This document shows positions 37,734-49,157 of a stretch of DNA of 64,000 nucleotides, one piece after another. The stretch's first letter is position 1. Each line of letters begins with the position of its first letter. The stretch comes from Capitella teleta (taxonomy: Eukaryota; Annelida; Polychaeta; Capitellidae): NCBI GenBank assembly GCA_000328365.1, contig KB292699.1:374244-438243 (forward strand), in the 5' to 3' direction. Both the position numbers and the translations under genes were made by a program. The notes beneath the pieces were generated by a model. It was not told the DNA's origin. It did not search any database and worked only from the letters and a program-made list of their open reading frames with translations.

Positions 37734-40700
37734 TGAGAAGTACAAAGGAGGCAAATATCACTTATGTAATTGCTTACAGTATGTGGTCCTCTATCGCAAA
37801 AAGTGTTTAAGTGGCTGATTGCATTATGCCGTGAGGTTTGCTGGATAACGTCCGTTACGCGTGTCAGGCCAAAGTCACTGTGTGGATATTAATTTTGTTG
37901 CTTGTGCACGTGCAAATGTGATTTTCTTCTGTGCAGTTTCTCGCCATTTTATGCCTAAGCGTGTTGCCATCACCATAGCAACATCAGCTCTATTGAAAAA
38001 CGCCAAATAAATCAACTTTATCCCTCTATATAGTTATACATCGCGCCATGGATGCAAACACGATGTCTTCAGAAACAATTAAATCCCACAGCTGAGGCCA
38101 TTAGCCAATGAACCAAATGCATTTGGGATTGCTTGCAATTTGGATGGCAATTTTGTTGGTTTGGTGGGAAACATGAACATGTCACGTTTAATTACCACAT
38201 TGCGAATCTTATGTGAGGTTTGTCGCATTCCGAATGCAAATGATCGCTGATGAACTTCTGAATGCGTATAGCAACCTTAGTGCATCATATACCCTGACAG
38301 CAAGCTGTACATGCTTTTAGTATATAAAACTTTGAAAAATTAATGTGTGTCGTTTGAAATCTCATAGAAATGCGTTTTAAGGAAGAGAACAATGGAGATC
38401 ATTGCGGTGTCATGTGATGCAGGCACACCGACGGTTACTTTAAGCAGCTCAGGAGGGCATGCAGCATATCAGCACCACTTATGGAGCCCCAAGGACGCAT
38501 TAGATGTCAAAGATAATAGTGTTTGTGCAACTCTTGCTGTCAGTATCAGTGTGGAATGACATTTCTATTATGGAATATAGAGCCTTAAGCACATTTCTTA
38601 TAATTTTATTATGTGCGTGTGCGCGTGCGGAATCCGAACATCTGTATCCTTTTCCAACTCGCTATTTCATTTTTGTTTTCACATTTGCGGACAATTTTGG
38701 CTTCGGCCGAATGGAAAATGGAAAATGCCGTTTGCGGTCTCGACGCGAGACCAAGATTTCAACTTTAACTATCATATAATCATTATCCTTATGGATATTT
38801 AATTAGGAGGCGGGGCGTAGTAAGTTAGCATTGAACAACGGCCAATCACAGTAGAGTTCAATATAATTTTGAGGACATGACCTGATTCGACATTTCTTTT
38901 TTGAACATTTCTCGTGAAATCTCGCCAGGCAGTAGATTATTTTGATTATACTGCTTAATTTTGGCGCTTGTAATCTTTCATACGCTTTGACGTTCGAGTT
39001 CTTCTACCTCCACCAACGATACACGATTATAAGTTTATAACACAGGGGATGAAAAAGTATATAAACACGCATTGGAAAGACAACGCTACAAATATATCTG
39101 AAACGTGTATTTGACGCACATGTAATCATGCAGTTCTCAGGTAGGCCCACCTCTCTCGAATTTCAAAATAGTCATCCGAGTTACGAGGTGGTCACGTTTT
39201 ATTATTATTAAACTGATAATTTCCGTTACATAGTCACAAAAATAATACAATTTTAATGACACTAACGATGTCACAATATTATCACAATGTACATGCAATC
39301 TAACTGATACCACGAATAGTTCACACAATGAGACAACCATTGATGACCTCGGAGGCCAAGTTCGTGAAAGTAACTACGCTCCATGCCATCCATCTCACAC
39401 ATATTCATGAATACATCTAAGAACAATGATCGGTGTACGCTAGCTCTGAAACCCATTTTAAAGCCGCGTTCAGAGAAATGGAATAAGCAGTCTTAAATAT
39501 TGTTAAATAACATATAATTGATGAAAAGTAACAATAATATTATTTATAGAATAACAATGAACCAAGAGTGGTTTTATACCACATGCTCATCTACCATACG
39601 GTGGAATACGTATCCCTGACAAGTTACGTCTACACATTGCTAACCAAACAACTTGATGAATCTAATAGTCTTTTAGTTCTACTCTCATGAGACATGGACA
39701 TTGAAGCGACGGTGGTCGTATATGTATATGTATATGTGTTCCCTCGTTCCCAGTCTGAATCGGTTATTGTCCGAAACTGCAAATACTGCCACGCTCGTGG
39801 CTCAAGACATTCCTGAAGTGCGATGCGGAATATAGCTGCAACGCTATAAAATTGGATTCAGTCCAACTGCGTGTAATTTGACCAATTCTTTGTTTATTCT
39901 GTAACTGTGTCTCAAAATTGTATCATGTTTATAAATTACCGCCAGCTATTTTTTGTTTTGTTTATTTAATTGTATTTTTAATTTCTCATGAGCAGATAAT
40001 ATTTCTATCAGCTGTGTATAATTCATTGTCGATTTGTTTTCCTTATTCTGAGAATGTTAATGTTAATGTAAATGTTAATGTTAATGCTAATGTTAATTTA
40101 CAACTGTTTCGATGGATATTTGAGTTCAATCTTCACCTGCAACACGTGCTTCAATTATTTGGCATAACATTGCTGAAAATTACTATTTGTGTTATTGGAT
40201 TATTTCTTATCTCATTCATATAACAGCAAAACAATAATACTACTCCACGTGTAATAAATAAATGCAACCAATTGCAACGATCTTTTCCAGTTATAAGATC
40301 AATATCTTCAGACCAAGAATTTGCTATCGTGCTTTCATGGATAAGTTCGACATGAATTTGATAACCTAGATCTATATGTTGCCTGAATTTCGTCATATCA
40401 ATGAGATATTGGATTCCTGTATTTCATCTATTTTATCTAATCTATTCGATCATTATATATTCTTCTCATTTATCTATTTTTATATAATATTTTCGATGTT
40501 ATGACCATGCTTTAAAAGCTGCCGTTGCTGGTAACATTTGCCTCAATAAAACTGATATTATAAGAAACTCATTCTTTAGCGCAATCGCATTCGGACTGAA
40601 GGCGCTTCCGTTCTATCACTGAGCAAACGTGTAACATGCCGTTGAAAACCTGATAGATATGACGCAATCTAACAAACCGGAAGTGGGTCAACTCAGAGCT

Positions 40701-41078
40701 AAAACTAAAACGAGGCATCATTGAAGGCTTATAAAATATTCTGAATGTTGCATTTTGTCTAATTTCTTCATTTCTGTGCTTCTCAATCTGCAAATTAAAG
40801 TGTGTGTTGGAACTGTGACTGTTATTTTAATTGTATCTAATTATAGCATGATATCAATCTGCATTGAAATTGACTAAACAAACATACTATCAGCAAAACA
40901 GGTGATTTAATTGATATGAGTTATCAGTTGTTATCAAACTAGATAGGTCATAAACTGGGTCACGGTATTTTCATAAGAATAAATGTCTGCAATATTCTGT
41001 CTATCAAGCAAATACTATTGTATAATAAGGTGGCAGATACCTGTTTGATTTCGTTCTACGCAAACATTATTACATTAA
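37734..41078. other. Intergenic region
   Basis: Contains a GTTAAT hexamer tandem (40054-40100) and TATATG-type repeats near 39720. No gene recognised; open frames of 60-101 codons lack domains. Confidence 0.4.
40054..40100. repeat. (GTTAAT)n tandem repeat, about 8 units
   Basis: TTAATG hexamers with two variant units (GTAAAT, GCTAAT). Reading it as Asn-Val dipeptides is incidental. Confidence 0.85.
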
Positions 41079-41156
41079 TACGTACTTTCTTATCATAGCT
41101 TGTCTAAGTACTACTCATGAGTAGTACTTAGACAAGCTATGATAAGAAAGTACGTA
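41079..41156. repeat. Perfect 78-bp palindrome, no spacer
   Basis: Two 39-bp arms meet at TCA|TGA with no mismatch and no spacer. The outermost pair is T41079-A41156; positions 41078 and 41157 no longer pair. It would form a cruciform or a long perfect hairpin. It directly abuts a second palindrome (41156-41181). Confidence 0.97.
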
Positions 41157-41181
41157 AATCAGTATTTGCAAATACTGATTT
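41156..41181. repeat. Perfect 26-bp palindrome at the edge of repeat R5
   Basis: AAATCAGTATTTG and its exact complement CAAATACTGATTT are joined without spacer. The right half is the terminal sequence of repeat R5, which continues to the right, so the palindrome looks like a fold-back made at the repeat's end. Confidence 0.95.
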
Positions 41182-41488
41182 GATCTGATTCCAGCGAGCA
41201 GATTCAAAACTTGTCAAGTTCGATGAGCAAATTTGAAGGATTTCTTGGAAAGTTGTTTGAGTGAGATAAAAACAGGCAGAGATAATTAGGGCCCAATCCC
41301 TCGCTGACAGAATCATCAACCGACTCAGATCTCATTACCATCTGCCAAGGACATAGTGTGCATTGCAAAGTCACCGCAATTGCACTAAGGACTGCACCAT
41401 GATGCAATCACAGCGAATTCCTTCTTCGATTGGTGATACGAATGGGTCGCAAAGCAAGAAGCCCTTGTTGATTTGCTTGTGCCTTGCA
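41169..41488 (-). repeat. Dispersed repeat R5, copy 1 (inverted relative to copy 2)
   Basis: Inverted match to 48842-49157 over about 315 bp (shared blocks include ATCAACCGACTCAGATCTCA, GCAAAGTCACCGCAATTGCA and GTCGCAAAGCAAGAAG in complement). A related 67-79 codon frame is open in both copies but has no domain. Unknown family; probably a non-autonomous mobile element. Confidence 0.88.
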
Positions 41489-41538
41489 TTACCTCCAGGT
41501 AAGGTCTTGAGTGACAGAAGTTGAAGATACGATTCTGA

Positions 41539-41674
41539 GCGTGAGTGGTTTACGGTGCAGTGATCATTCGGCTGACAGCTGTGAGTCATGGCAGGAAGTC
41601 TGAAGCACAGTGATAAGAAGTCTTTCATGAGCCTCATCTGGTGCACCGTCTAAACTATGGCTGTGAGGGATCAT
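41539..41674 (+). repeat. Dispersed repeat R4, copy 2
   Basis: Partner of 37601-37733, same orientation. It starts about 50 bp after R5, so R4 and R5 may be parts of one longer element. Confidence 0.85.
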
Positions 41675-42461
41675 GGCGATGTACATAAAATAGGCACGAC
41701 CCAAGCCATTCCCTCATCAGGGACTCAGGCCAGCACAGATCCCATCTATTATAGGCTGAGTCCCCGTGTCGATTATCCGAGCGCTAAGCGAGAGATTCGG
41801 CAAATAAAAGCAAATGGAAACAAGTTCAACCGCCTGCACTGCCTGTAGCGAAATGAACTATTGGCTTGGTCAAAATCGACGAAAATATACACGATTACAG
41901 CGTATTATACAACTCAGTAAGTCTGCCAATCAGCCTTGTGCATTTGAGTGATTAATCCGTGCCTAGATAAGGCGTATAAATAACCAAATAGCATAGATCA
42001 CTCTCGCCATTCACCAAATGTTAAGATCTCAAAATGCAATTTCATAACGCACTCGCTGATTGGACGTTATGATGATCTGCTGTAAGAATAGCTCAATTAT
42101 TGCCTATGTGCAGATTATTTATTTCTATTTTTATTGCCTTTATTAACTTTTAAAGCGCAAAAAGTACATAAAATGTTTCGATGTGCCGAGAGTGAAATAA
42201 ACAGCTACACATCCTTGGCTGTGCTTACAAACAATGATGTGAAGCTAAGCAATGTGGTCAACATCCATTGACCTATAGGTGAACCAATTTGCATTCGATC
42301 ATTTAATTCGGGTTTTTTTTCCATCTGTGGTTTCGTCACTGGACACATCTTCCACGTAAAGATTGACATCGCCATACTTTGGTTCAGGGGTGTTTCGAAT
42401 GTTAAGTTATGACCATTTTAGCAGGAGCCCAAGTTGAGCCAAAAGGTCGAAATATTTTTAA
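41675..42461. other. Intergenic region
   Basis: No gene recognised. Confidence 0.4.
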
Positions 42462-42533
42462 GGGCTCGTCCGGGATTCGAACCCGGGACCTCTCGCACCC
42501 AAAGCGAGAATCATGCCCCTAGACCAACGATCC
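42462..42533 (-). tRNA. tRNA-Pro (UGG), second copy with an acceptor-stem mismatch
   Basis: Identical to the tRNA at 32505-32576 in the anticodon arm, T-arm and body, but the third base of the acceptor stem is A instead of C, giving an A3-G70 mismatch (5' strand GGATCGT). The nearest T-run downstream on the minus strand is only TTTT, about 18 nt away. All other stems are intact. It may be weakly functional or an early pseudogene. The near-perfect identity with no shared flank suggests a recent copy or gene conversion. Confidence 0.85.
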
Positions 42534-43925
42534 ACACATGATAAGAGCTACTCAAATATCTCTTAATAATAAACATTGAATTGTGAACAGAAAACAAGCA
42601 TGCTTGTATTTTAACACTAGTTCTGCTTCTTGAAGACAAGGCATATGGTTGCATTCTTTGGACGTCAAAGCTGAAGTCATATTACCCCTACTATTTCCAG
42701 CATATTTCATGCATACATATACCGCTGCGCAATGGCACGAAAAGAGTTATAGAGATTTACACAACATTCTATGCATTTATATATTCGTGAATCATATGGA
42801 ATGCATACTTTTATGAAAGAGAAGAAAAGAGTAAACTGATAAATTTATTGAGTTTTCATTGTCAATAATATTATACTGGATTCAAATATAAAAATTTCCA
42901 TAATATTCACCTTTCTGAAAAATTTAAGATTATCAAGGTAAACAAACATGCGATCTGAGACAACTTCGGATATGGCTTCAGGTAGGCCAATATTTGTGAC
43001 TTATATATTACATATGAACAAATAGCAGAAAATCGACATCAAACTTCCTTTTCTTATTTATGTTTTTAGTTTCCTTTTAATATAACATAACCCTTTGAGA
43101 GTGTGAAATAAAAATAAACAATAATAATTGCACGTTGTAATAATAATCAGTTTTCACTCCCGCCAATACTTGTCTGAACTCCTCCTGCGAATTAAATAAA
43201 CTGCGACAACCCTCAGTAGTCGACCAACAACAACAGTTCGTTATGCCAAACCATGTGCTACGTCTGGAAGCTCTTAATTAACTATATATTAGAATGAATC
43301 CAAACTAATGCGGCGGAGGATAGGACTGTTTCTGGTCATAGTAGTGCATGCTTTGATATCCCAAAAGCAGGAAGCGATCTTCACGACCAATCACGATAAT
43401 GTCGCCATTAAAAAGATTGCAGCAACCGACGTCGAGCAGGGGGTCAAATGCCGCCAATAGGCGACCTTTGGATGTTCAAGTTTTATAGGTGCTACCGCAT
43501 TCTAATGGCAGAAATTAACACAAATCCACAGCAAAGTTTGTAAACGTTATTGTGAGTACAATACTTACAATACTTAATCATTGGAGTGGGATTTGTCATA
43601 CGGTGAAATAATGAGCTATGTGCCAAGACCTGGAATTAACGGGGTTATAATTATTGCAGTACATCGCTTTTGAGCTTCTCTTATACGTGACAATTTAAGA
43701 CTGTTTCATGATCGTTTATTCAATATTAGATGCCTTGGGTGTCTGTCTACTTGAAAGGAAACGTTTCATCCAGATGCACTGTTCGTGCAATAGAAGCATG
43801 TGTTACATATTACTGGGTGCAGAACATGAGTCTTTCAAGCCGAGGCTGCAATTAGTTACGATTTCGTTAAACACTGACGGTTTGGGCTGCATTTCTATAG
43901 AACCTCTATTTGTGAGAGGATAATT
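42534..43925. other. Intergenic region
   Basis: No gene recognised; AT-rich with only short open frames. Confidence 0.4.
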
Positions 43926-44820
43926 GAAATATTGAATCATGTCGATATTGTCGTCTGCCTGGCATGCTTGAAGCCTTGAGTGATTGTTCAAGCAGTGGCG
44001 TGTGCGCCAAGGAAACATGCAGCATGTCTCTGAGCTGCCATCCGTCTCCAACGGGGATATTTGTTACATTGATTGAAAGCTTGGTTAAAAGATCAATCAT
44101 TCGACCTCTGACGACACTAAAGTCTAGTTGGCTCCAACTGCGATCAAATAATATGCTCCCTGACTGCACTTTGATGCGTAGATAGGGGCTTGACAACCTA
44201 CGCAGATGTTGGTCAGAGTGACAATTAACTGCGGTCTCTAGTTCAACGACAGCACAGCCTACACAAGTAACTGTAACATAAATCACCAATCACATCATTC
44301 GGATTATGAGTTGCTATCAATCACCATATTGCATTCAGTGGCTGTCGAACTGAGAATTCGTCAACAAAAAACCAGTGATCTATGATACCAGTGTCAATAA
44401 ATACATGTGATATGATTCTGCAGCATATGAATCGTTCAATCATGTTGATTTGCTGATATATATTATGAATAAATGCATGTTTTCATTGACTACACAATTC
44501 TTTGGTATTCAAATCATAGCATATTATACGCTAACTCATGCCGATCAGTGTCCAGTACGTTCACAGGTAATGATGCTCCGTTTAATCCAAAATTCCCTTC
44601 CCAGGGAAATACCTTTTGAAATGGAAAGCAATGAGATGGACGGCATCAGCTGCAGGCGCTGAGCCTTAACCTCCCGCCGCATTGAGCAGAACATCCTCGC
44701 ATGCAGTGTTGCGCCCGCATCGTATGTTATTGGCCACCAGAGACGCATTCGGTGCTATGGACGAGAATGTTTTCGTAAGTTATCTTGTCGGCATCCTCGT
44801 GGCCTTGAAATGCCTCTGCA
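43926..44820 (+). repeat. Left arm of the 44-47 kb inverted duplication
   Basis: Two blocks have complementary partners in mirrored order: A (43930-44130, partner 47030-47215) and B (44560-44815, partner 45770-46360 apart from the SINE). In block A both copies encode INV-NIPV-DGWQLRDM in inverted orientation, but most codon differences change the amino acid, so no protein is being maintained. Confidence 0.7.
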
Positions 44821-45769
44821 CTCTGGAACATAGGGAGAGGAGGGGGTGACGATTGCCCTGATGTAAAAACTCTATTTGTGAGAAATATTCCATGGTTGTT
44901 TTTGTCTTCACCGGATGGCTGCTTGGTGGAATAGTCGGAATTAATTAAGGGCTAGGTTGAAATTTTACGAAGCTTTGAGTGGCAGAATGATATTCGTCAA
45001 AGACGGGCGCAGAACGCATTCGACAGGCAAAAATAATATTATGTCATCTGGTTGTATCTACTCCGCCTAGTTGAAGTTGTTAGCCTGTAAGGTAGCATGC
45101 AATTCATTGTCACCATTAGCACAATCACACTCACAATGACAAACATGGGAATTGCAATGTACACAGTGACCAAAAGACTAAATATATTTCGTGCTGCCCC
45201 CTTGATCAGTTGGGATAAAGTACACGTTCACCTAATTTGGATATATATTTGCTTGACGTGTTTCAAAGTAAAGCGATGTCCTTCTTTGCAAGAGAAAACA
45301 ACAAATCACAATTATAATAAAAACTGAGAAAACACAGATCATCCGATCAAGTGAACTGCAGACACGATTCATTCAGAACTTATTCGATCAATGCTTTGCC
45401 AATTGGGAGCTGTTTCCCTCAACAGAGAAGCTAAATTGACTTCACAAAGACATTCGATTCAGTGCATGTTCTTCGTCTCATAGCCATCCATCACCTTAAG
45501 TCTGGCACTAAGTGACGGATTGTTTTTACCCAGCTCGTTCTGAGAAAACAGGGACAGCGGTTCTGCCGATGGCCAAGGGTGTGCAGCCAAGTAATAAAGT
45601 TGGGTCTAAATTAGAGCACAATCCAGGCGATACTCTATGTGACACTCTTAAGATAATGCAACTGGTCATTATATTGAAAGTGACTACCATACATTTAGAT
45701 TTCATGTCCCGCACGGCTTGACTGACATTATAGTGCTCATTTCATCTACGCTACTGCTCATTAGTGCAA
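44821..45769. other. Centre of the inverted duplication
   Basis: Unpaired sequence of about 950 bp between the arms. No gene recognised. Confidence 0.5.
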
Positions 45770-45980
45770 TTGCATTCCAATACCATCTGTTTGATGACAA
45801 CATATCTCACAAAAACATTCTCGTCCATGGCACCGAATGCATCCCTTGTGGCCAATATCATGCGACGCGGATGCTACACTGCATGCGGAGGATGTTCTGC
45901 TCAATGCGGCTGTGGGTTAGGGCTCAACGCCTGCCACTGATTACATCGATTACGTCACCAGCCTTTTACTTTTCACTGCC

Positions 45981-46350
45981 CTTCAGTGCTCCAGGGACAC
46001 CGAATAGTACAGTGGGTTAAACCGCTGTCTGCAATCCTATGCCAACCTTGGGGGTTCGAGACCCGATTAGGCGACGGGCGTTATGATTGTGAATTACAAT
46101 TGTAATTCTTCGGTGACTCTGCAGTGCTGCCCAACTGCGTAACAAGGCGGGGCGCTGTGTACTACTGTCTATAGTGGTATGCAGGATAAAGAAAACCAAA
46201 AACAAAGACAAAAAACCCTTGGGATTTATCGATAAGAGTAGGGGGAAACCCCGGTCCCTGGCCTTCTGTTTTGGCGCCCGTATCACCCGAATGGGTTGGG
46301 TGGAGCCGTCAAACCCCATCATGCCTCATGCCTCATGCTTCAGTGCTCCA
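45981..46350 (+). mobile_element. Full-length tRNA-derived SINE with 13-bp target-site duplications (copy 3)
   Basis: The body is 45994-46337 (344 bp). The 5' tRNA-like head carries an A-box-like ACAGTGGGTTAAACCG and a B-box GGTTCGAGACC (Pol III promoter). A central body follows with GACTCTGCAGTGCTGCCC, TTTATCGATAAGAGTA, GGGGGAAACCCCGG and TTCTGTTTTGGCGCCCGT. The 3' end has a (CATGCCT)n tail after AACCCCATCA. Exact 13-bp duplications CTTCAGTGCTCCA flank it (45981-45993, 46338-46350), proving target-primed insertion. It defines the family for copies 1, 2, 4 and 5. The shared central domain might belong to a named SINE superfamily, but I cannot assign it by eye. Confidence 0.93.
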
Positions 46351-46443
46351 TTTTAGCCACAAGCCCTGTATATAAGTCTTTGGGTGATCTGTATCGCATT
46401 ACATGAACAATGTCATGACGAACTGCGATGTTACTTTTGGGCA

Positions 46444-46690
46444 TGCGGCATGATGGCCTTTTAAGGCTCCACCCAACCTATTCGGGTGGTACGGGTCCTA
46501 GAACAGAAACCGGTGACTGGGGTTTCCCCCTACTCTTATCGATAAATCCCAGGGTTTTTTGTTTTTGTTTTTGGTTTTATCCTACATACTATCGACTAAC
46601 AGCACACAGCGCACGGTCTAGTTACGCAGTTAGGCAGCACTGCAGAGGGCAGAGTGGTTACACCCAAACCGTTCGCCCCCAAATTGGAAA
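46444..46690 (-). mobile_element. SINE copy 4 (minus strand)
   Basis: Reverse orientation to copy 3 and about 107 bp from its right target-site duplication: AAGGCTCCACCCAAC, GGTTTCCCCCTACTCTTATC, GCAGCACTGCAGAG. A decayed head (CGAACGGTTTGGG region in complement) is still visible at about 46655-46690. With copy 3 it forms an inverted SINE pair that could fold in a transcript. Confidence 0.88.
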
Positions 46691-47240
46691 ACATACCATA
46701 TGTACTAAGAGTACATGATGGTGTATGTATCTGCGGCATCCAGTACATTTGGTTGATTGTTTTATTCGCTGAATATTTCATGAATGATCATCGCAACCAC
46801 TCACCTTCAACTCACTCTTAGAGCTTAATTTCGCTTGAATAATAAGTAATAGCTTCCGTAGCAGCACTTTAAGCAACATTGAAAATTCTCCTCTCGAATA
46901 GACCTAATTTGTCTCACAATATCTTTGATCATGTCTATGAGTCGCGGGTCTTATTATCTCTTGTGTATATTTGGATGCCGCACACCTATGATTGTCTGCA
47001 TCAACATACAGCATTTCAAACAAACGAAAACTTAGTGTCGCCAATGATTGATGCTTTAACAAAGTATTCGATCAATGTAGCAAATATCCCCGTTGAAGAC
47101 GGATGGCAGCTCAGAGACATGGCGTGTGTTCCCTTGGCGCACATGACTCTGCTTCAACAAATAACTCAAAATCACAACCATTCTCAACATGATTCTAGTT
47201 TTCAATTCTCCTCCTGTGACCGTCATATAGTGTGAGGTTA

Positions 47241-48841
47241 TTGAACACTACACTCACTACATGCGACGTGGGGCTCATTTATAACAACATTGCCACCAAC
47301 GAGTATCTGTGCCCATGTTTCCATTGTATGAACAGGCGATCTGGAAGTGTTGACTCATTTCCAGTGGAGACACGCACGAGCCATGCAATATTGAATAGGG
47401 GGAAACCTGCCGTCAGGTAGAAATGTATAAGATAAATCACTGAAACAATAAACCCCAATAATTCCGGGTTATGGACGACTTGCTCACCTTCGCGTGTGTT
47501 CAATATCAATCGTAAAATTATTTTCACAATAGCGGCGCCACATGTGTAATTTAATGATCTGTAATTATAATAAAGCAGCACAGACATTGAACTTCTTTAG
47601 TTCGGTTCGCCTATTGGTTTCACGTGACCCTTTTTGTGGTCATGGGTTGCTGCAATGGGGTCATTACCTTGAATGTGGAGCCATTTCATGACCACATGAT
47701 GACCAAGAATTGTCTGAATTATGCATAATATTATGGCCAGTTAATATATTAAATTATAATCAAGTGCTTCATTGCATCCCGATAACAGTGTTTTGGTAGC
47801 AAGTCTATTTAAACTGCAATTATTCATAAATGACACCCGATCCCAGAATGGATGTGAATTGGGACGGAAAAACAAGACTTATATTAAGGTTGCTTCAATT
47901 GTCACGTCCTTACTCCTTGCAATATTACACATCACTTAAATAGGGCAGATAATGGTGAACTTTATTCCAAAGTATTAGTCTGGTTTCATTCTACAATGTA
48001 TTTGGCATATAAATGAAGCCTTCATAGCACATGCTTCAGCATAACAAACTGCTTTCGTCGACTTCTGGGGGTTTTCGCTGCTCATTTTAAGGATTATTGG
48101 CGGAACTGGAAAATGACTAATAATTGATCCAAATGATCAATTCACGCATCGATAATGTCTCTTATAAGACACTCATACGACGTTTGGCTACGGATTGATT
48201 CTTATACAGAGATGATCTTACAATGTTCAAAATAATACTAATTGTGTGGTAAAATCTGTCTATTACGACATAAGTCCATCGGTATACCTACAGGTATACC
48301 TATATAGGTGCCGAACCGAAATGGTCGCCTAAATTTAGAAAGGTGGTCGCGAATAGATTGCGCATCGTGTGCATACAGCTACTGCTAATGGTTCAGTGAC
48401 AAACATAATTATTAGAACGCTTCCACGCGCGTATATATTATACACGTAAAAGTGTATTTACACCACTGAAAAAGTAATGCATTATGCAGGATTGAACACA
48501 ATTATACACTATTATGCAGGGTATTCTAACGAAATAAATAAACAAGTCTAGATTTGCGTGTTTTGGCTTCCTCGGTGCCAAACTTGTGTCAACATCGGCG
48601 GTCATCGTTCTCTTCTTTTCATTTAATTTTCATTATATCCAATTAGAATGGTTCATTGATATGATTTGTATAACGTTTATATAGCAGGTGAATTGTTGAA
48701 CCATCACAAGCTTATGTTTTTTTTCGCCATAACGCAAATAATTATCTCCCTTTCCGTGGTTTTCCTCCACATGAGGGAAACCGAATAATTTACGGAGGCC
48801 ACCTAGGTCCTTTTAGCGAGCAACGCACGCGGATAGTGCGA
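47241..48841. other. Intergenic region
   Basis: Short inverted GGTATACC motifs at about 48278-48300. No gene recognised. Confidence 0.4.
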
Positions 48842-49157
48842 GGCACACGCAAATCAACAAGTGCTTCTTGCTTTGCGACCCATTCGTATCACCAATCGAG
48901 GAAGGAATTCGCTGTGATTGCATCATGGTGCAGTCCTTAGTGCAATTGCGGTGACTTTGCAATGCACACTGTGTCCTTGGCAGATGGTAATGAGATCTGA
49001 GTCGGTTGATGATTCTGTCAGCGAGGGATTGGGCCCTAATTCTCTCTGCCTGTTTTCATCTCACTCAAACAGCTTTCCTAAAAATCCCTCAATTTCGCTC
49101 ATCGAACCTGACAAGTTTCGAAAGGGCTCGCTGGAATCAGATCAAATCAGTATTTGA
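48842..49157 (+). repeat. Dispersed repeat R5, copy 2
   Basis: Inverted partner of 41169-41488. It ends ATCAAATCAGTATTTG at 49142-49157 and then enters unrelated sequence, which fixes the repeat terminus seen at the 26-bp palindrome. Confidence 0.88.

Larger units (their letters stand above)
45770..47240 (-). repeat. Right arm of the 44-47 kb inverted duplication
   Basis: Inverted partner of 43926-44820: block B' (45770-45993 and resuming about 46351) and block A' (47030-47215). It is longer than the left arm because SINEs sit within it (45994-46337 and about 46444-46690). Confidence 0.65.

Noticed and set aside
43906-47235. Apparent paired protein sharing INV-NIPV-DGWQLRDM at 43.9-44.3 kb (minus) and 46.9-47.2 kb (plus)
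   Set aside because: Block A of the inverted duplication; most codon differences between copies are replacements, with no sign of protein-level constraint.
41204-49157. Matching 67-79 codon frames beginning MHHGAVLSAIAVTLQC at 41.2 kb and 48.9 kb
   Set aside because: By-product of repeat R5; no domain, no splice or promoter context.
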